Program-made: the position numbers and the translations under genes
Part shown: one piece after another, positions 25,239 to 33,024 of the stretch
Layout of the letters: the number at the start of each line of letters is the position of its first letter
How positions within the stretch are numbered: position 1 is the stretch's first letter
DNA from: Phycisphaerae bacterium
Lineage (GTDB): Bacteria; Planctomycetota; Phycisphaerae; Phycisphaerales; UBA1924
Assembly (NCBI GenBank): GCA_016795005.1
Contig: JAEUIV010000119.1
Location: 1 to 40,601 of the forward strand
Length of the DNA stretch: 40,601 nucleotides
Direction of reading: 5' to 3'
Notes under the pieces: generated by a model
The model's database searches: none
What the model was told of the DNA's origin: nothing
Seen by the model: the letters and a program-made list of their open reading frames with translations, nothing else

Positions 25239-26543
25239 ATGTCCCACCCGCTCGATGAAGCCGTCGCCGATCTCATCCGCGCCACCGATCCGGCCGCCGC
25301 CGACCTGCTGGAGCGCGAATCCGCGCGACAGACGTCGACCCTCGAACTCATCGCGAGCGAGAACCACGTCTCCCCCGCCGTGATGCACGCGATGGGGACG
25401 TGCCTGACGAACAAGTACGCCGAGGGATACCCCGGCGCGCGGTACTACGGCGGGTGCGAGTTCCACGATCAGGTCGAGAACCTGGCGCGCGAGCGCGCGA
25501 AGCAGATGTTCGGCTGCTCATTCGCCAATGTTCAGCCGCACTCCGGCGCGCAGGCCAACACCGCGGTGTTCATGGCGCTGATGCCGCCGGGGAGCACGTT
25601 TGCATCGCTGGTTCTGAAGGACGGCGGGCACCTGTCGCACGGGATGAAGATCAACTTCAGCGGGCACTACTACACGCCCGTCCACTACCCCTTGCACTAT
25701 GACCTCGGGCACCCCGAGGCGGAGCGTATCGACTATGACGCGGTGCGGCGCGTGTGCCTGGAGCACCGCCCGAAGATGCTGCTGTGCGGGTACAGCGCGT
25801 ACCCGAGGACGATCGATTTCGCTCGATTCCGCGCGATCGCGGATGAATGCGGGGCGCTGCTGATGGCGGACATCGCGCACATCGCGGGTTTGTGCGCCGC
25901 GGGGGTGCATCCGTCTCCGTTCCCGCACGCGCACGTGGTGACGACGACGACGCACAAGACGCTCCGCGGGCCGCGGGGCGGGCTGATCCTGACCAACGAC
26001 GAGGAGATCGCCCGGAAGATCGACAAGGCGGTGTTCCCCGGCGTGCAGGGCGGGCCGCTGATGCACGTGATCCTGTCGAAGGCGATCGCGTTCGGCGAGG
26101 TGCTGAAGCCCGATTTCAAGGTGTACGCGAAGCAGGTCGTGAAGAATGCGCAGGCGCTGGCGGGGGCGCTGACGGAGCGGGGCTTCCGCATGACCACGGG
26201 GGGGACGGACAACCACCTGATGCTGGTCGATCTGCGCGCGCGGAAGGAGACGTTGACCGGCGCGGACGCGGAGAAGTGGCTCGAATCGGCGGGGATCATC
26301 TGCAATAAGAACGGGGTTCCGAACGATTCGCGGCCGCCGAAGGTGACGAGCGGGGTCCGTCTCGGGACGCCGGCGCTGACGACGCGCGGGTTCAAGGAGG
26401 CGGAGATGTCCCTGGTCGCCGGGCTGATCGATCGGGTGCTTGATTCGTCGGGCGACGCGGCGGTGTGTGATCAGACGCGGAACGAGATCCGGGCGTTGTG
26501 CGAGGCGTTCCCGATGCCGGGGCACGCGGCGGTACAGAGGTGA
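25239..26543 (+). CDS. glyA: Serine hydroxymethyltransferase
   Basis: This cytosolic PLP enzyme converts serine and tetrahydrofolate to glycine and methylene-tetrahydrofolate. The PLP-binding Lys240 is in [14 protein letters not shown]. Other family motifs are [10 protein letters not shown] (about 36-45), [15 protein letters not shown] (58-72), [11 protein letters not shown] (100-110) and the Asp-His pair in MADIAHIAG (209-217). Length 434 is standard. The ATG follows a TACTCT box by 6 nt. Codon use shifts toward G-ending codons compared with the genes just upstream. It sits tail to tail with a sorting-tail protein gene, with a hairpin between. Confidence 0.97.
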   Translation: MSHPLDEAVADLIRATDPAAADLLERESARQTSTLELIASENHVSPAVMHAMGTCLTNKYAEGYPGARYYGGCEFHDQVENLARERAKQMFGCSFANVQPHSGAQANTAVFMALMPPGSTFASLVLKDGGHLSHGMKINFSGHYYTPVHYPLHYDLGHPEAERIDYDAVRRVCLEHRPKMLLCGYSAYPRTIDFARFRAIADECGALLMADIAHIAGLCAAGVHPSPFPHAHVVTTTTHKTLRGPRGGLILTNDEEIARKIDKAVFPGVQGGPLMHVILSKAIAFGEVLKPDFKVYAKQVVKNAQALAGALTERGFRMTTGGTDNHLMLVDLRARKETLTGADAEKWLESAGIICNKNGVPNDSRPPKVTSGVRLGTPALTTRGFKEAEMSLVAGLIDRVLDSSGDAAVCDQTRNEIRALCEAFPMPGHAAVQR

Positions 26544-26586
26544 GCGATTCCGCCCGCGTCGATCTCCCGCACGGACAATCTGCAAG

Positions 26587-26620
26587 AAAAAACCTCCTCG
26601 ATCGGGGTTGATCGAGGAGG
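26587..26620 (-). terminator. Intrinsic terminator for the sorting-tail protein gene
   Basis: A perfect 11-bp stem (26593-26603 with 26610-26620, CCTCCTCGATC pairing GATCGAGGAGG) with a 6-nt loop is followed on the minus strand by six T (A run at 26587-26592). It lies about 25 nt past the stop at 26646. On the plus strand the bases after the stem are only T-rich, so any effect on glyA is weaker. Confidence 0.88.
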
Positions 26621-26645
26621 TCGTTGTGTTGTTGGATTGGTTTTT

Positions 26646-27365
26646 TCAGCGGCGGCGGCGGCCGGCGAAGATCGCGGCGATGCCGAGGAGGCTGGCGGCG
26701 CCCGGGGTGGGATGATGCGGCTCGCTGAGGTCCGTGCCGTACTGGAACTGGATGTTGTTGATGCGTGCCATCGGGTCGAAGCCCGAGGGGAGTCCGGAGA
26801 GTGTGAAGACGACGCTGTTCTTGATGAGCGGTCGTCCGCCGGTGACGGCGGAGTTTCCGGTGGCCGGGTTATCGCCGGCCGAGGTGATGCCGTAGTTCAG
26901 CCCGTCGAGCGCGGCCGGTGGATCGAGGTCCGGTCCCGGGAAGGTCGGGCCGCCGAAGAGGCCGAGGCCGCTGCTGCTGATGCCGTAGTCGGTGCTCTCC
27001 GGGCCGCCGCCGGCGAGCGCGCCGTTGTAGCCCCATTCACCGCCCACGACCCCCCCCGCGGGCTGCGAGGCGAAAAGCACCACTGAGCCGGTGTTCAGGA
27101 TGGCCGAGACCGACGTGAGCGCCAAGGACGCGCCCGAGACATCCCAGAAGACACCCGTGAGCACGTCGGCCGGCACCATCACGTCGGCTGAGGCCGAGTT
27201 TGTCAGCGTGACAATCAGTTTCGATGAGTCCATCGAGTCGACTTCAAAGCGGACGGTGCCCTGAAGGTTGCCGCTGGTCGAGGTGAACTGAAGCATCCCC
27301 GCGGACGCGGTCGAGCCGATCGCGGCGATCGCGGACGCACAGACAGAACGAATAAACCGACGCAT
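26646..27365 (-). CDS. Secreted protein with PEP-CTERM-like sorting tail
   Basis: The 239-residue product has a signal peptide (MRRFIRSVCASAIAAIGSTASA, given here as 1-22) and a C-terminal tail of TPGAASLLGIAAIFAGRRRR type: a Thr-Pro-Gly, a hydrophobic helix and four Arg. This is the planctomycete variant of PEP-CTERM sorting signals, processed at the membrane by an exosortase-like enzyme in related systems. The body is rich in beta-strand and Gly/Ser/Thr (VTLTNSASADVMVPADVL, LTGVFWDVSGASLAL). It is likely a surface or matrix protein of unknown role. The ATG at 27365 is set by GGGAGG 5 nt upstream. The gene ends in a clear intrinsic terminator. Confidence 0.87.
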   Translation of the reverse strand: MRRFIRSVCASAIAAIGSTASAGMLQFTSTSGNLQGTVRFEVDSMDSSKLIVTLTNSASADVMVPADVLTGVFWDVSGASLALTSVSAILNTGSVVLFASQPAGGVVGGEWGYNGALAGGGPESTDYGISSSGLGLFGGPTFPGPDLDPPAALDGLNYGITSAGDNPATGNSAVTGGRPLIKNSVVFTLSGLPSGFDPMARINNIQFQYGTDLSEPHHPTPGAASLLGIAAIFAGRRRR

Positions 27366-27675
27366 GTTTCCTCCCTCTTGCCCGGGCTTCCACCCGAGCC
27401 TCACTCTCAGAATGACCACTGTGCCGGACGGCCCGGAACAAATGTGACGTGTACGCTGATTAAACTAAGCGATTCCGACTTGGGTGCAACCTAAACGGGT
27501 GCTTTTTCTCGATTCTGGGCAAAAATAGAGCGGAACGCTGCTGTCATATCCAAACATAAACCAAATAAAAATGCCACCCCGTGCCCGGCTGAGGCCGCGG
27601 GCCGAAGTTTCCGGGCTTCAGGCGGAATCGAGTGGATTGATTGTTGGCAGCGTGTCCGGTGGATCCGCTCGGTTT
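27366..27675. other. AT-richer intergenic region between two minus-strand genes
   Basis: These 310 bases hold no convincing gene. The part from about 27450 to 27575 is visibly richer in A and T than anything nearby, as expected for the promoter of the sorting-tail protein gene. On the minus strand a TTGCAC followed 19 nt later by TTTAAT (about 27455-27488) is a weak promoter candidate. No clear terminator for glyS is seen after its stop at 27676. Confidence 0.5.
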
Positions 27676-29259
27676 TCAGGGGTTGAGCCTGGCGCGGAGG
27701 AACGGAACCACCTGATCCATGGCGATGCGTTCCTGCCCGCCGGAATCGCGGTCGCGGACGGTGACGGTGTGGTTGGAGAGGGTTTCGCCGTCGATGGTGA
27801 AGCAGAAGGGGCAGCCCGCTTCGTCCATTCGGGCGTAGCGTTTTCCGATGGACTGCTTGGCGTCGGTTTCGATGAGTCCGGTGCGGCCGAAGTTTTTCAT
27901 GAGGTCGGCGTGGAGTTTTTCGGCGACCTCGGGCATGCCGTCCTTGTTGACGAGCGGGAAGACGGCGGCCTTGATGGGTGCGATGCGGGGGTGGAACTTC
28001 ATGAACTCGGGGCTCGCGCGTGCGGCGTCCTTTGTGTAGGCCTCGCAGAGGAGGGCGAGGACGCCGCGGTCAAGGCCGGCGCTGGGTTCGATGACGTGGG
28101 GGAGGTAGCGTTCGCCCTTGGGCTGGCCGTTGGGGGCGAGTTCGCCGCGGGTGGTGTCGTTGTATTCGAGTTTCGCGCCCGAGTGCTTCTGGTGCTGGGT
28201 GAGGTCGAAGTTGCCGCGGTAGGCGATCCCCTCCAGTTCGCCGAAGCCGGGGGCGGTGAAGGGGAAGCGGTACTCGATGTCGCTGGTGGCCTTGGAGTAG
28301 TGGGCGAGTTCGTCGGCGGCGTGCTCGCGGAGGATGAGGTTGTCGCCTCCCAGCCCGATGGACTTCCACCACTCCATGCGCCAGTCGCGCCAGAAGGCGT
28401 ACCAGTCCATCGCCTGCGATTCGTGGCAGAAGAACTCGATCTCCATCTGCTCGAACTCGCGCGAGCGGAAGGTGAAGTTGCGCGGCGTGACCTCGTTGCG
28501 GAAGGCCTTGCCGGTCTGGGCGATGCCGAAGGGGACCTTGACGCGGTTGGTGTCCACGACGTTCTTGAAGTTGATGAAGATGCCCTGGGCGGTCTCGGGG
28601 CGGAGGTAGGCCTTGTTCGCCTCGTCGCGAATCGCGCCCGGAATCGTGTCAAACATCAGATTAAACATCCGTGGCTCGGTCAGTGTGCCGGGCTTTTCCG
28701 CGTCCGGGGCGATGACCCGCGTCCATGGCTGCGGCAAGGTGTTGAGCGCCACGCTCCGCACCTCGCCGAATGTCTTTTCGGCCTTTTTTCGCTGCTTGGC
28801 CTCGCTTGGTTGATCTCCGACGTATGCGAAGACCGGCTTGTCGCCGGGATCGCCCGACGCGGGGACGAAGACCATCACGTGGTCATATCGGTACCGGCCT
28901 CGGGTTTCCCGGCAATCCACCATCGGGTCATTGAACCCCCCGACGTGCCCGCTCGCCTCCCACACTTTCGGGTTCTGGATGATGCAGGTGTCCAGCGGCA
29001 GGTTCGTCACCGGCTCGGCGTCCGGACCTTTGCGTCCCCAGCAGGGGAGCATGACGACATCCTGCCACCATGCTTCGCGGAGGTTGCGCTTGAGCATGGT
29101 TCCCAGCGGGCCGTAGTCCCAGAAGCCGTTGATCCCGCCGTAGATCTCGGAGGCCTGGTAGATGAAGCCCCGGCGCTTGCAGAGCGACATGATGTCGTCC
29201 ATGGACTTGCCCGCGGTCGGGGCTTGCGGCGTCGGGCTTGGCGTGTGCGGGTCGGACAT
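27676..29259 (-). CDS. glyS: Glycyl-tRNA synthetase, single-chain (alpha2) type
   Basis: This cytosolic class II synthetase charges tRNA-Gly. The N-terminal catalytic region begins with DIMSLCKRRGFIYQASEIYGG and DYGPLGTMLKRNLREAWW. Motif 2 is FRNEVTPRNFTFRSREFEQ, and motif 3 is EPSAGLDRGVLALL. The C-terminal anticodon-binding domain has RIAPIKAAVFPLV and GKRYARMDEAGCPFCFTID. At 527 residues it matches the eukaryote-like homodimer rather than the alpha2-beta2 form. The ATG at 29259 is preferred over the much longer upstream frame; AGGAG lies 10 nt before it and a TACGAT box a little further out. Confidence 0.96.
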   Translation of the reverse strand: MSDPHTPSPTPQAPTAGKSMDDIMSLCKRRGFIYQASEIYGGINGFWDYGPLGTMLKRNLREAWWQDVVMLPCWGRKGPDAEPVTNLPLDTCIIQNPKVWEASGHVGGFNDPMVDCRETRGRYRYDHVMVFVPASGDPGDKPVFAYVGDQPSEAKQRKKAEKTFGEVRSVALNTLPQPWTRVIAPDAEKPGTLTEPRMFNLMFDTIPGAIRDEANKAYLRPETAQGIFINFKNVVDTNRVKVPFGIAQTGKAFRNEVTPRNFTFRSREFEQMEIEFFCHESQAMDWYAFWRDWRMEWWKSIGLGGDNLILREHAADELAHYSKATSDIEYRFPFTAPGFGELEGIAYRGNFDLTQHQKHSGAKLEYNDTTRGELAPNGQPKGERYLPHVIEPSAGLDRGVLALLCEAYTKDAARASPEFMKFHPRIAPIKAAVFPLVNKDGMPEVAEKLHADLMKNFGRTGLIETDAKQSIGKRYARMDEAGCPFCFTIDGETLSNHTVTVRDRDSGGQERIAMDQVVPFLRARLNP

Positions 29260-29286
29260 GGCGATGGCGCTCCTGTGGAGGGGGGC

Positions 29287-29292
29287 ATCGTA
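29287..29292 (-). promoter_or_regulatory. Putative -10 box for glyS
   Basis: TACGAT on the minus strand lies 27 nt before the ATG, leaving a short leader that contains the AGGAG ribosome site. Confidence 0.4.
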
Positions 29293-29365
29293 GCGGGGTG
29301 TTGTGAGCGGAAGAGTTCGGCTCGGGCGGGGGGCGTCCGCCGGGTGAAGGACGGAAGAATCAGAG

Positions 29366-29388
29366 GACACCGGCGCTTCGCCGGCGTC
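29366..29388 (-). terminator. Possible hairpin terminator after the RicT gene
   Basis: A GC-rich hairpin (29366-29374 with 29380-29388, one A-C mismatch, 5-nt loop) lies 28 nt past the stop of the RicT gene. The bases after it on the minus strand are only moderately T-rich, so termination is uncertain. Confidence 0.4.
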
Positions 29389-29415
29389 ACGAGCGGGGGG
29401 AGGCGGTGAAGGTGT

Positions 29416-30750
29416 TCAGGGGCCGAAGGCGGGGCCTCCGCCGCCGAAGGGACCGCCGCGGCCGCCCTTTTTTCTTCGGCGTCGGCGTTTGCCTCCGCCG
29501 GGTTGTGGTGAGCCTGGGGCGCCTGGTGTGCCCTGGTCCGACTGCGGACGTTGCGGGTGCGGCGGGCGCTGTTGTTGCGGCGGCGGCGCGCCCGGAGTTG
29601 ATGGGCGTTGCTGGCGCGGCGGTTGTTCCTGTCGCGAGCGGTCGCGGAAGTCTCGCTGGCGGTCGGGCGGCGGGGGATTCCTGTTCGGCGCACCGGGGGC
29701 GCTCGGTGATGCCGGCGGGGCCTGTCGCTGGGGCTGTGATCGTCGTTCGACCTCGCGCGCGGGCATTCCTCGGAGCGGATCGGACGCGGGTGGAGGGGTG
29801 ACGGCTTCTGGCGCGGTGACTTCTTCGACGGGGACGGCGATCTCCGTGCCGTCGGCTTCGAGTTTGACGAGAACGAGTTGCGTGAGGATCTGGCGGTCGA
29901 TGACGATGCCGACGCCCTGGGGGGTGCCGACGCGCTTTTTCATCTTGGGGAGTCGCTTGACGAGTTCGTCGTAGGTTGAGTCTTCGTAGCGGAGGCAGCA
30001 CATGAGTCGGCCGCAGCGGCCGGAGATTTTCATGGGGTCGAGCGTGGCTTTCTGGGTCTTTGCGCTCTTGATGGAGATGGGCTTGAGGACCTTGAGGAAC
30101 TGCTTGCAGCAGCAGTGCTGGCCGCATTTTTCGTAGTCGGCGGTGAGGCGTGCCTCGTCGCGTGCGCCGACCTGTCGGAGTTCGATGCGTGTCTTGAACT
30201 CGTGGGAGAGTTCGGTGACGAGGTCTCGGAAATCGACGCGGTCTTCGGAGGCGAAGTAGAAGGTGAGGCGTTCACCGCCGAGGATCGGTTCGGCGTCGAC
30301 GATTTTCATGGGGAGGTTGACGTAGGCGGCCTGTTCGCGCGCGAAGCGGACCATCCTGGGGCGGAGTGAATCGAGGCGCGAGTGCTCGTTCATGTCCTCG
30401 ATGGTTGCGACGCGGATGACCCTTCCGTCGGTGAAGAAGGGGTAGTCCTGTCCGCCGGAGTTTTCGATGTATTCGAGCATTTCCTGGCGGGAGACGCTCT
30501 TGGAGCATCCGGCGTTGGGGCAGGTGCTGGTGAGCATTTCGCCGAGTTCGGTTCCTCGGTGTGTTCGGACGACGATCTTGGATCCGCAGCCGGGCTTGGC
30601 GGTTCCGTCGTAGGGGTACTCGCCGATGAGTTTCATGAGTCCGAAGCGGACGACCATGGTTTTCGGGATGCTGAGGCGTGCGTAGGCCTCGGCGTCGATT
30701 CGGTCCTGTTCGAGGTCGGCCTCGAACTGGGGGAGGGGCATGATGGGCAT
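29416..30750 (-). CDS. ricT: PSP1/RicT (YaaT)-like protein with basic disordered tail
   Basis: The PSP1 domain of RicT/YaaT is clear in the central part. A Cys-rich block CGQHCCCKQFLKVLKPISIKS, then KISGRCGRLMCCLRYE, matches the Fe-S-linked cysteines of the Bacillus Y-complex, which tunes RNase Y and mRNA processing. An N-terminal segment also has TCPNAGC, an additional Cys pair. The last 125 residues or so are Pro/Gln/Arg-rich and end in a KRRRRRKKGGRGG run and Gly-rich tail, suggesting nucleic-acid binding; RicT from Firmicutes lacks this. The ATG at 30750 is chosen because family similarity starts just after it; no strong ribosome site is seen. The length is 444. No ricA or ricF partner is adjacent. 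Confidence 0.88.
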   Translation of the reverse strand: MPIMPLPQFEADLEQDRIDAEAYARLSIPKTMVVRFGLMKLIGEYPYDGTAKPGCGSKIVVRTHRGTELGEMLTSTCPNAGCSKSVSRQEMLEYIENSGGQDYPFFTDGRVIRVATIEDMNEHSRLDSLRPRMVRFAREQAAYVNLPMKIVDAEPILGGERLTFYFASEDRVDFRDLVTELSHEFKTRIELRQVGARDEARLTADYEKCGQHCCCKQFLKVLKPISIKSAKTQKATLDPMKISGRCGRLMCCLRYEDSTYDELVKRLPKMKKRVGTPQGVGIVIDRQILTQLVLVKLEADGTEIAVPVEEVTAPEAVTPPPASDPLRGMPAREVERRSQPQRQAPPASPSAPGAPNRNPPPPDRQRDFRDRSRQEQPPRQQRPSTPGAPPPQQQRPPHPQRPQSDQGTPGAPGSPQPGGGKRRRRRKKGGRGGPFGGGGPAFGP

Positions 30751-30894
30751 GTTGGTTGTGCTTTCGCGTTGCGCGGCGACCGATCGCGGCGGCCCGCGTC
30801 GGTGGTCGTGATGGAGTTGTCGCCGGGCTGAGTTGGTTCCCCGCAAGGCAGTCCGGCGCGCCGCGCGGGTGCAAACGCGAATCAAGACGTGGGG

Positions 30895-30900
30895 AGTGTA
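30895..30900 (-). promoter_or_regulatory. Putative -10 box for the RicT gene
   Basis: TACACT on the minus strand about 145 nt before the start, implying a long leader. Support comes only from the box and the absence of a closer one. Confidence 0.3.
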
Positions 30901-30970
30901 GCGGATAGCGGAGGCTAGATAATTGCGGCTCGCGTTGGAAAGGCAGGAGTGGTCGAGCCCGACGGCATCG

Positions 30971-31213
30971 CTACGGGGTAGCAAAGGACTGAGGGCCCAC
31001 CCAGATAGAGAGCACGGTGGGGTCCGGCGAATCACGGGCGCCTTTGCTCGGAATCCCTGTTACATCAACTGTAGCGAAGTATGGCGGGATGCCGCTCTGA
31101 GACACTTCTGAAGTGATCGTTGAGGACAGCACTGGTTCCGCCCGAATGCTCGAACTACAGATTATCCCGCATGCGAGAGAAAACAGCAGTCTGAACGTGG
31201 TTTCGTTCTTCAT
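30971..31213 (-). CDS. Short secreted protein (80 aa), possibly a truncated gene
   Basis: A strong ribosome site (GGGAGGTTCC directly before ATG at 31213) and a signal peptide (NETTFRLLFSLACGIICSSS, cleavage near SIRA-EP) make this a real gene. The mature part is only about 55 residues (LSSTITSEVSQSGIPPYFAT and onward) with no recognised motif. It lies in a patch clearly richer in A and T than its surroundings. The short mature part could be the remnant of a longer secreted protein cut by a stop codon, or a genuine small secreted peptide. No continuation in another frame was seen downstream. Confidence 0.6.
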   Translation of the reverse strand: MKNETTFRLLFSLACGIICSSSIRAEPVLSSTITSEVSQSGIPPYFATVDVTGIPSKGARDSPDPTVLSIWVGPQSFATP

Positions 31214-31434
31214 GGAACCTCCCTCGAACTGACGTGGAGAACGGATACAGCGAAAGTGTGACACCAAAAACGTAGCAGTCAAGAGCGCCAAATCGTTGGA
31301 ATCACCATAGTTTTCTGAATTTGCACTCGCTGCGGATCCCGACAGACCTCAGTTCCGACAAAATACCGGCACATTCGCCAATGCGAGTATCGGCCCAACT
31401 TATTTGGTTCTGTAACTCATCCGAACCGGATCGA

Positions 31435-31770
31435 TCATCGCCTGGAGCCTGGGGCGCCCTTGGCCTGTTCGAAGAGTTCGGGGAGTCGGGCGACCTGGTA
31501 CAGCTCGATTGATTTCTGGTTCTGCACGCCGTAGATGGAGATGGTTTCGCGCGTGATGTCGAGGACGGCGAGGAACTCTTCTCCGCCGCCGGCGTCGGCG
31601 GTGAGGAGGCGCACCTGTCCGGCTTCGGCGATGTTGCCGGCGTAGGCGGGTTCGGGTGTGCCGAGGCGTCCGGCTTGGACGGTCAGCATGGCGGCGATGA
31701 TGAAGGCGCTCGCCCAGAGTGCGGCGGCGGAGGGGTCAAGGCGACGGTGTTGGGTCGTGGTGGATGACAT
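31435..31770 (-). CDS. Small membrane-anchored protein, third gene of a mini-operon
   Basis: The 111-residue protein has one membrane helix near the N-terminus (about 16-34, AAALWASAFIIAAMLTVQAG) and an extracytoplasmic beta-rich part (FLAVLDITRETISIYGVQNQKSIELYQVARLPELFEQA). Family is unknown. The ATG is only 2 nt after the stop of the preceding gene, with GGGGG 9 nt upstream inside that gene. The two products share a phrase type: a short sensor-like strand with IYGV/IYVYD and a Gln-rich stretch, hinting at a common origin. Confidence 0.72.
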   Translation of the reverse strand: MSSTTTQHRRLDPSAAALWASAFIIAAMLTVQAGRLGTPEPAYAGNIAEAGQVRLLTADAGGGEEFLAVLDITRETISIYGVQNQKSIELYQVARLPELFEQAKGAPGSRR

Positions 31771-31772
31771 GT

Positions 31773-32072
31773 TCAGCGTCCCCCTTTCTGAGCGTGTTCC
31801 GCGTCGGCGGCGAGGTCGCGGTGGCCGAGGGTCTGGAGCATTTTGCGGCTGCGGTCCCAGCGGAGGGCGAGCATTTCCTGATTCGCGGTGTCGTAGACGT
31901 AGATGGCGGCTTCGGCGACGCCCTGGATCCGGCCGTCCACGATGGCGTACTGGCCGGTGGCGCGTTTGGGTCGGGTCTGCGCGTTGGCGCCCGGCGCGAG
32001 GGTGACCAGGGCGAGGAGGCCCATGAGGAGGGCGTTGAGGGCGATCAGCCCTGTGTGCGTTCGGCGTGGCAT
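31773..32072 (-). CDS. Small exported protein, second gene of a mini-operon
   Basis: The 99-residue product has a signal peptide (THTGLIALNALLMGLLALVT, cleavage near ANAQ). The mature domain is ATGQYAIVDGRIQGVAEAAI followed by VYDTANQEMLALRWDRSRKML, which resembles a short beta-propeller-like strand set. No known family was recognised. The ATG at 32072 is fixed by AGGAG 8 nt upstream. It sits 31 nt after the first gene and is nearly fused to the third. Confidence 0.72.
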   Translation of the reverse strand: MPRRTHTGLIALNALLMGLLALVTLAPGANAQTRPKRATGQYAIVDGRIQGVAEAAIYVYDTANQEMLALRWDRSRKMLQTLGHRDLAADAEHAQKGGR

Positions 32073-32103
32073 GAGACTGACTCCTGCGTGTGGTTGTGTC
32101 GGC

Positions 32104-32364
32104 TCAGTCCTGGTGCGTTCGTCCGCTGGGAAGGACGGCGAGCGCGACGGCGGCGCCGGCGAGGGCGAAGGTGAGGAGGTATGGGACAGCGATGGCGGGT
32201 TTTTCCGGTGCGGCCGGTGCGGGCGGTCGGACATCCTTTGGGGCCGCCTTGCTCGGGGCGGCGTCGTCGTCGCCGATCTGCTTCATTCCCTGTCGCGCGA
32301 GGGCCGGGAGCGAGAGAGTCAGCCAGAGCGTCGCGGCGAGCGCGGTGCGAGTGCGGATAGTCAT
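32104..32364 (-). CDS. Small protein with signal peptide and C-terminal membrane helix, first gene of a mini-operon
   Basis: The 86-residue product has a signal peptide (RTALAATLWLTLSLPALA, cleavage near ARQ), a proline/alanine-rich linker (AAPKDVRPPAPAAPEKPA) and a C-terminal membrane helix (YLLTFALAGAAVALAVL). Most of the mature chain would be outside the cytoplasm. The ATG at 32364 is preceded by a TATCGT box 6 nt upstream and, 17 nt further, TTGAGC, so transcription probably begins right at the start codon. It heads the unit 32364 to 31435. Confidence 0.7.
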   Translation of the reverse strand: MTIRTRTALAATLWLTLSLPALARQGMKQIGDDDAAPSKAAPKDVRPPAPAAPEKPAIAVPYLLTFALAGAAVALAVLPSGRTHQD

Positions 32365-32370
32365 GCCATC

Positions 32371-32376
32371 ACGATA
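32371..32376 (-). promoter_or_regulatory. TANNNT box 6 nt before the small-protein operon
   Basis: On the minus strand TATCGT, then GATGGC, then ATG. A TTGAGC at 32394-32399 stands 17 nt upstream as a plausible -35, the best -35 match among the leaderless sites. Confidence 0.5.
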
Positions 32377-32414
32377 CGGCGGTGGGCGTTCCGGCTCAAG
32401 GGTCGCCTAGCGGT

Positions 32415-32972
32415 TCATCGTGCGGCTTCGAGGAGCGGCTGGCTGAGGCGTTCGAAGTCGGTTGCGGCGAGGTGGACGGTGCGCCACCTGGGGCTTCGGA
32501 CGCGCATGTGCTCGAAGTAGGCGTTGGCGCGGACGACGCGGATGGCGTACCAGCGTCCCCGGTCCTCGAACATTTCCTGGAAGAGTGCGTCGGGGGGCTG
32601 CCCCTCGCACCAGTAGATGAAGAGGAAGGCTCCCTCGAACCCCCGGCCGAAGAGTCGCTCCCATTGTCGCATGGAATCGACATCGTCCTGAGTGACCCAG
32701 GATTCGAGGCGTCCGCGGGCGAGGGGCGAGGTGAGGTTTCGCGGGACTCTTCGGCCCTTGACGTCGATGAGGAAGTTGGCGCGGCCGCCGTAGATCACGA
32801 AGTCGAAGGACTTGAGGGTGAGTTGTTCGGTTTTCGAATCGTTCTCGATTCGGAGCGGGGCGCGGTCGGGGAGAAGGGTCTTCTTTGCTTCATCCACGGC
32901 GATGTAGGGGATGCGTCGCGCGCGGAGGTAGTTCTCGAACGCTCGTTCGTAATGGTGCCTTCGCTGGGCCAC
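32415..32972 (-). CDS. HYExAFE family protein, putative PD-(D/E)XK-like fold
   Basis: The 185-residue protein carries the signature His-Tyr-Glu-x-Ala-Phe-Glu at residues 7-13 (HYERAFENYLRARRIPYIAV), which names a planctomycete family of unknown function. What can be seen beyond that is a nuclease-like core: SFDFVIY (Asp57), a short strand, then FLIDVKGRR (Asp70, Lys72), giving the D-x12-D-x-K spacing of PD-(D/E)XK enzymes. A helix with QDDVDSMRQWERLFG follows. The protein is cytosolic. A nucleic-acid role is inference from this motif only. The GTG start is 6 nt after a TACGCT box. It is transcribed just ahead of the small-protein operon, with separate signals. Confidence 0.8.
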   Translation of the reverse strand: MAQRRHHYERAFENYLRARRIPYIAVDEAKKTLLPDRAPLRIENDSKTEQLTLKSFDFVIYGGRANFLIDVKGRRVPRNLTSPLARGRLESWVTQDDVDSMRQWERLFGRGFEGAFLFIYWCEGQPPDALFQEMFEDRGRWYAIRVVRANAYFEHMRVRSPRWRTVHLAATDFERLSQPLLEAAR

Positions 32973-32978
32973 GCGGGA

Positions 32979-32984
32979 AGCGTA
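32979..32984 (-). promoter_or_regulatory. TANNNT box 6 nt before the HYExAFE gene
   Basis: On the minus strand TACGCT, then TCCCGC, then GTG. The exact spacing supports both a leaderless message and the GTG start. Confidence 0.45.
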
Positions 32985-33024
32985 ACAGTGGAGTGACGCG
33001 GACGGGAAGTGGGTGTCCGGCGTG

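Noticed and set aside
27571-29409. Long plus-strand open frame of 612 codons opposite glyS
   Set aside because: It is an antisense shadow of a highly conserved synthetase; its translation is a low-complexity mix of Val, Glu, Gly and Arg with no motif.
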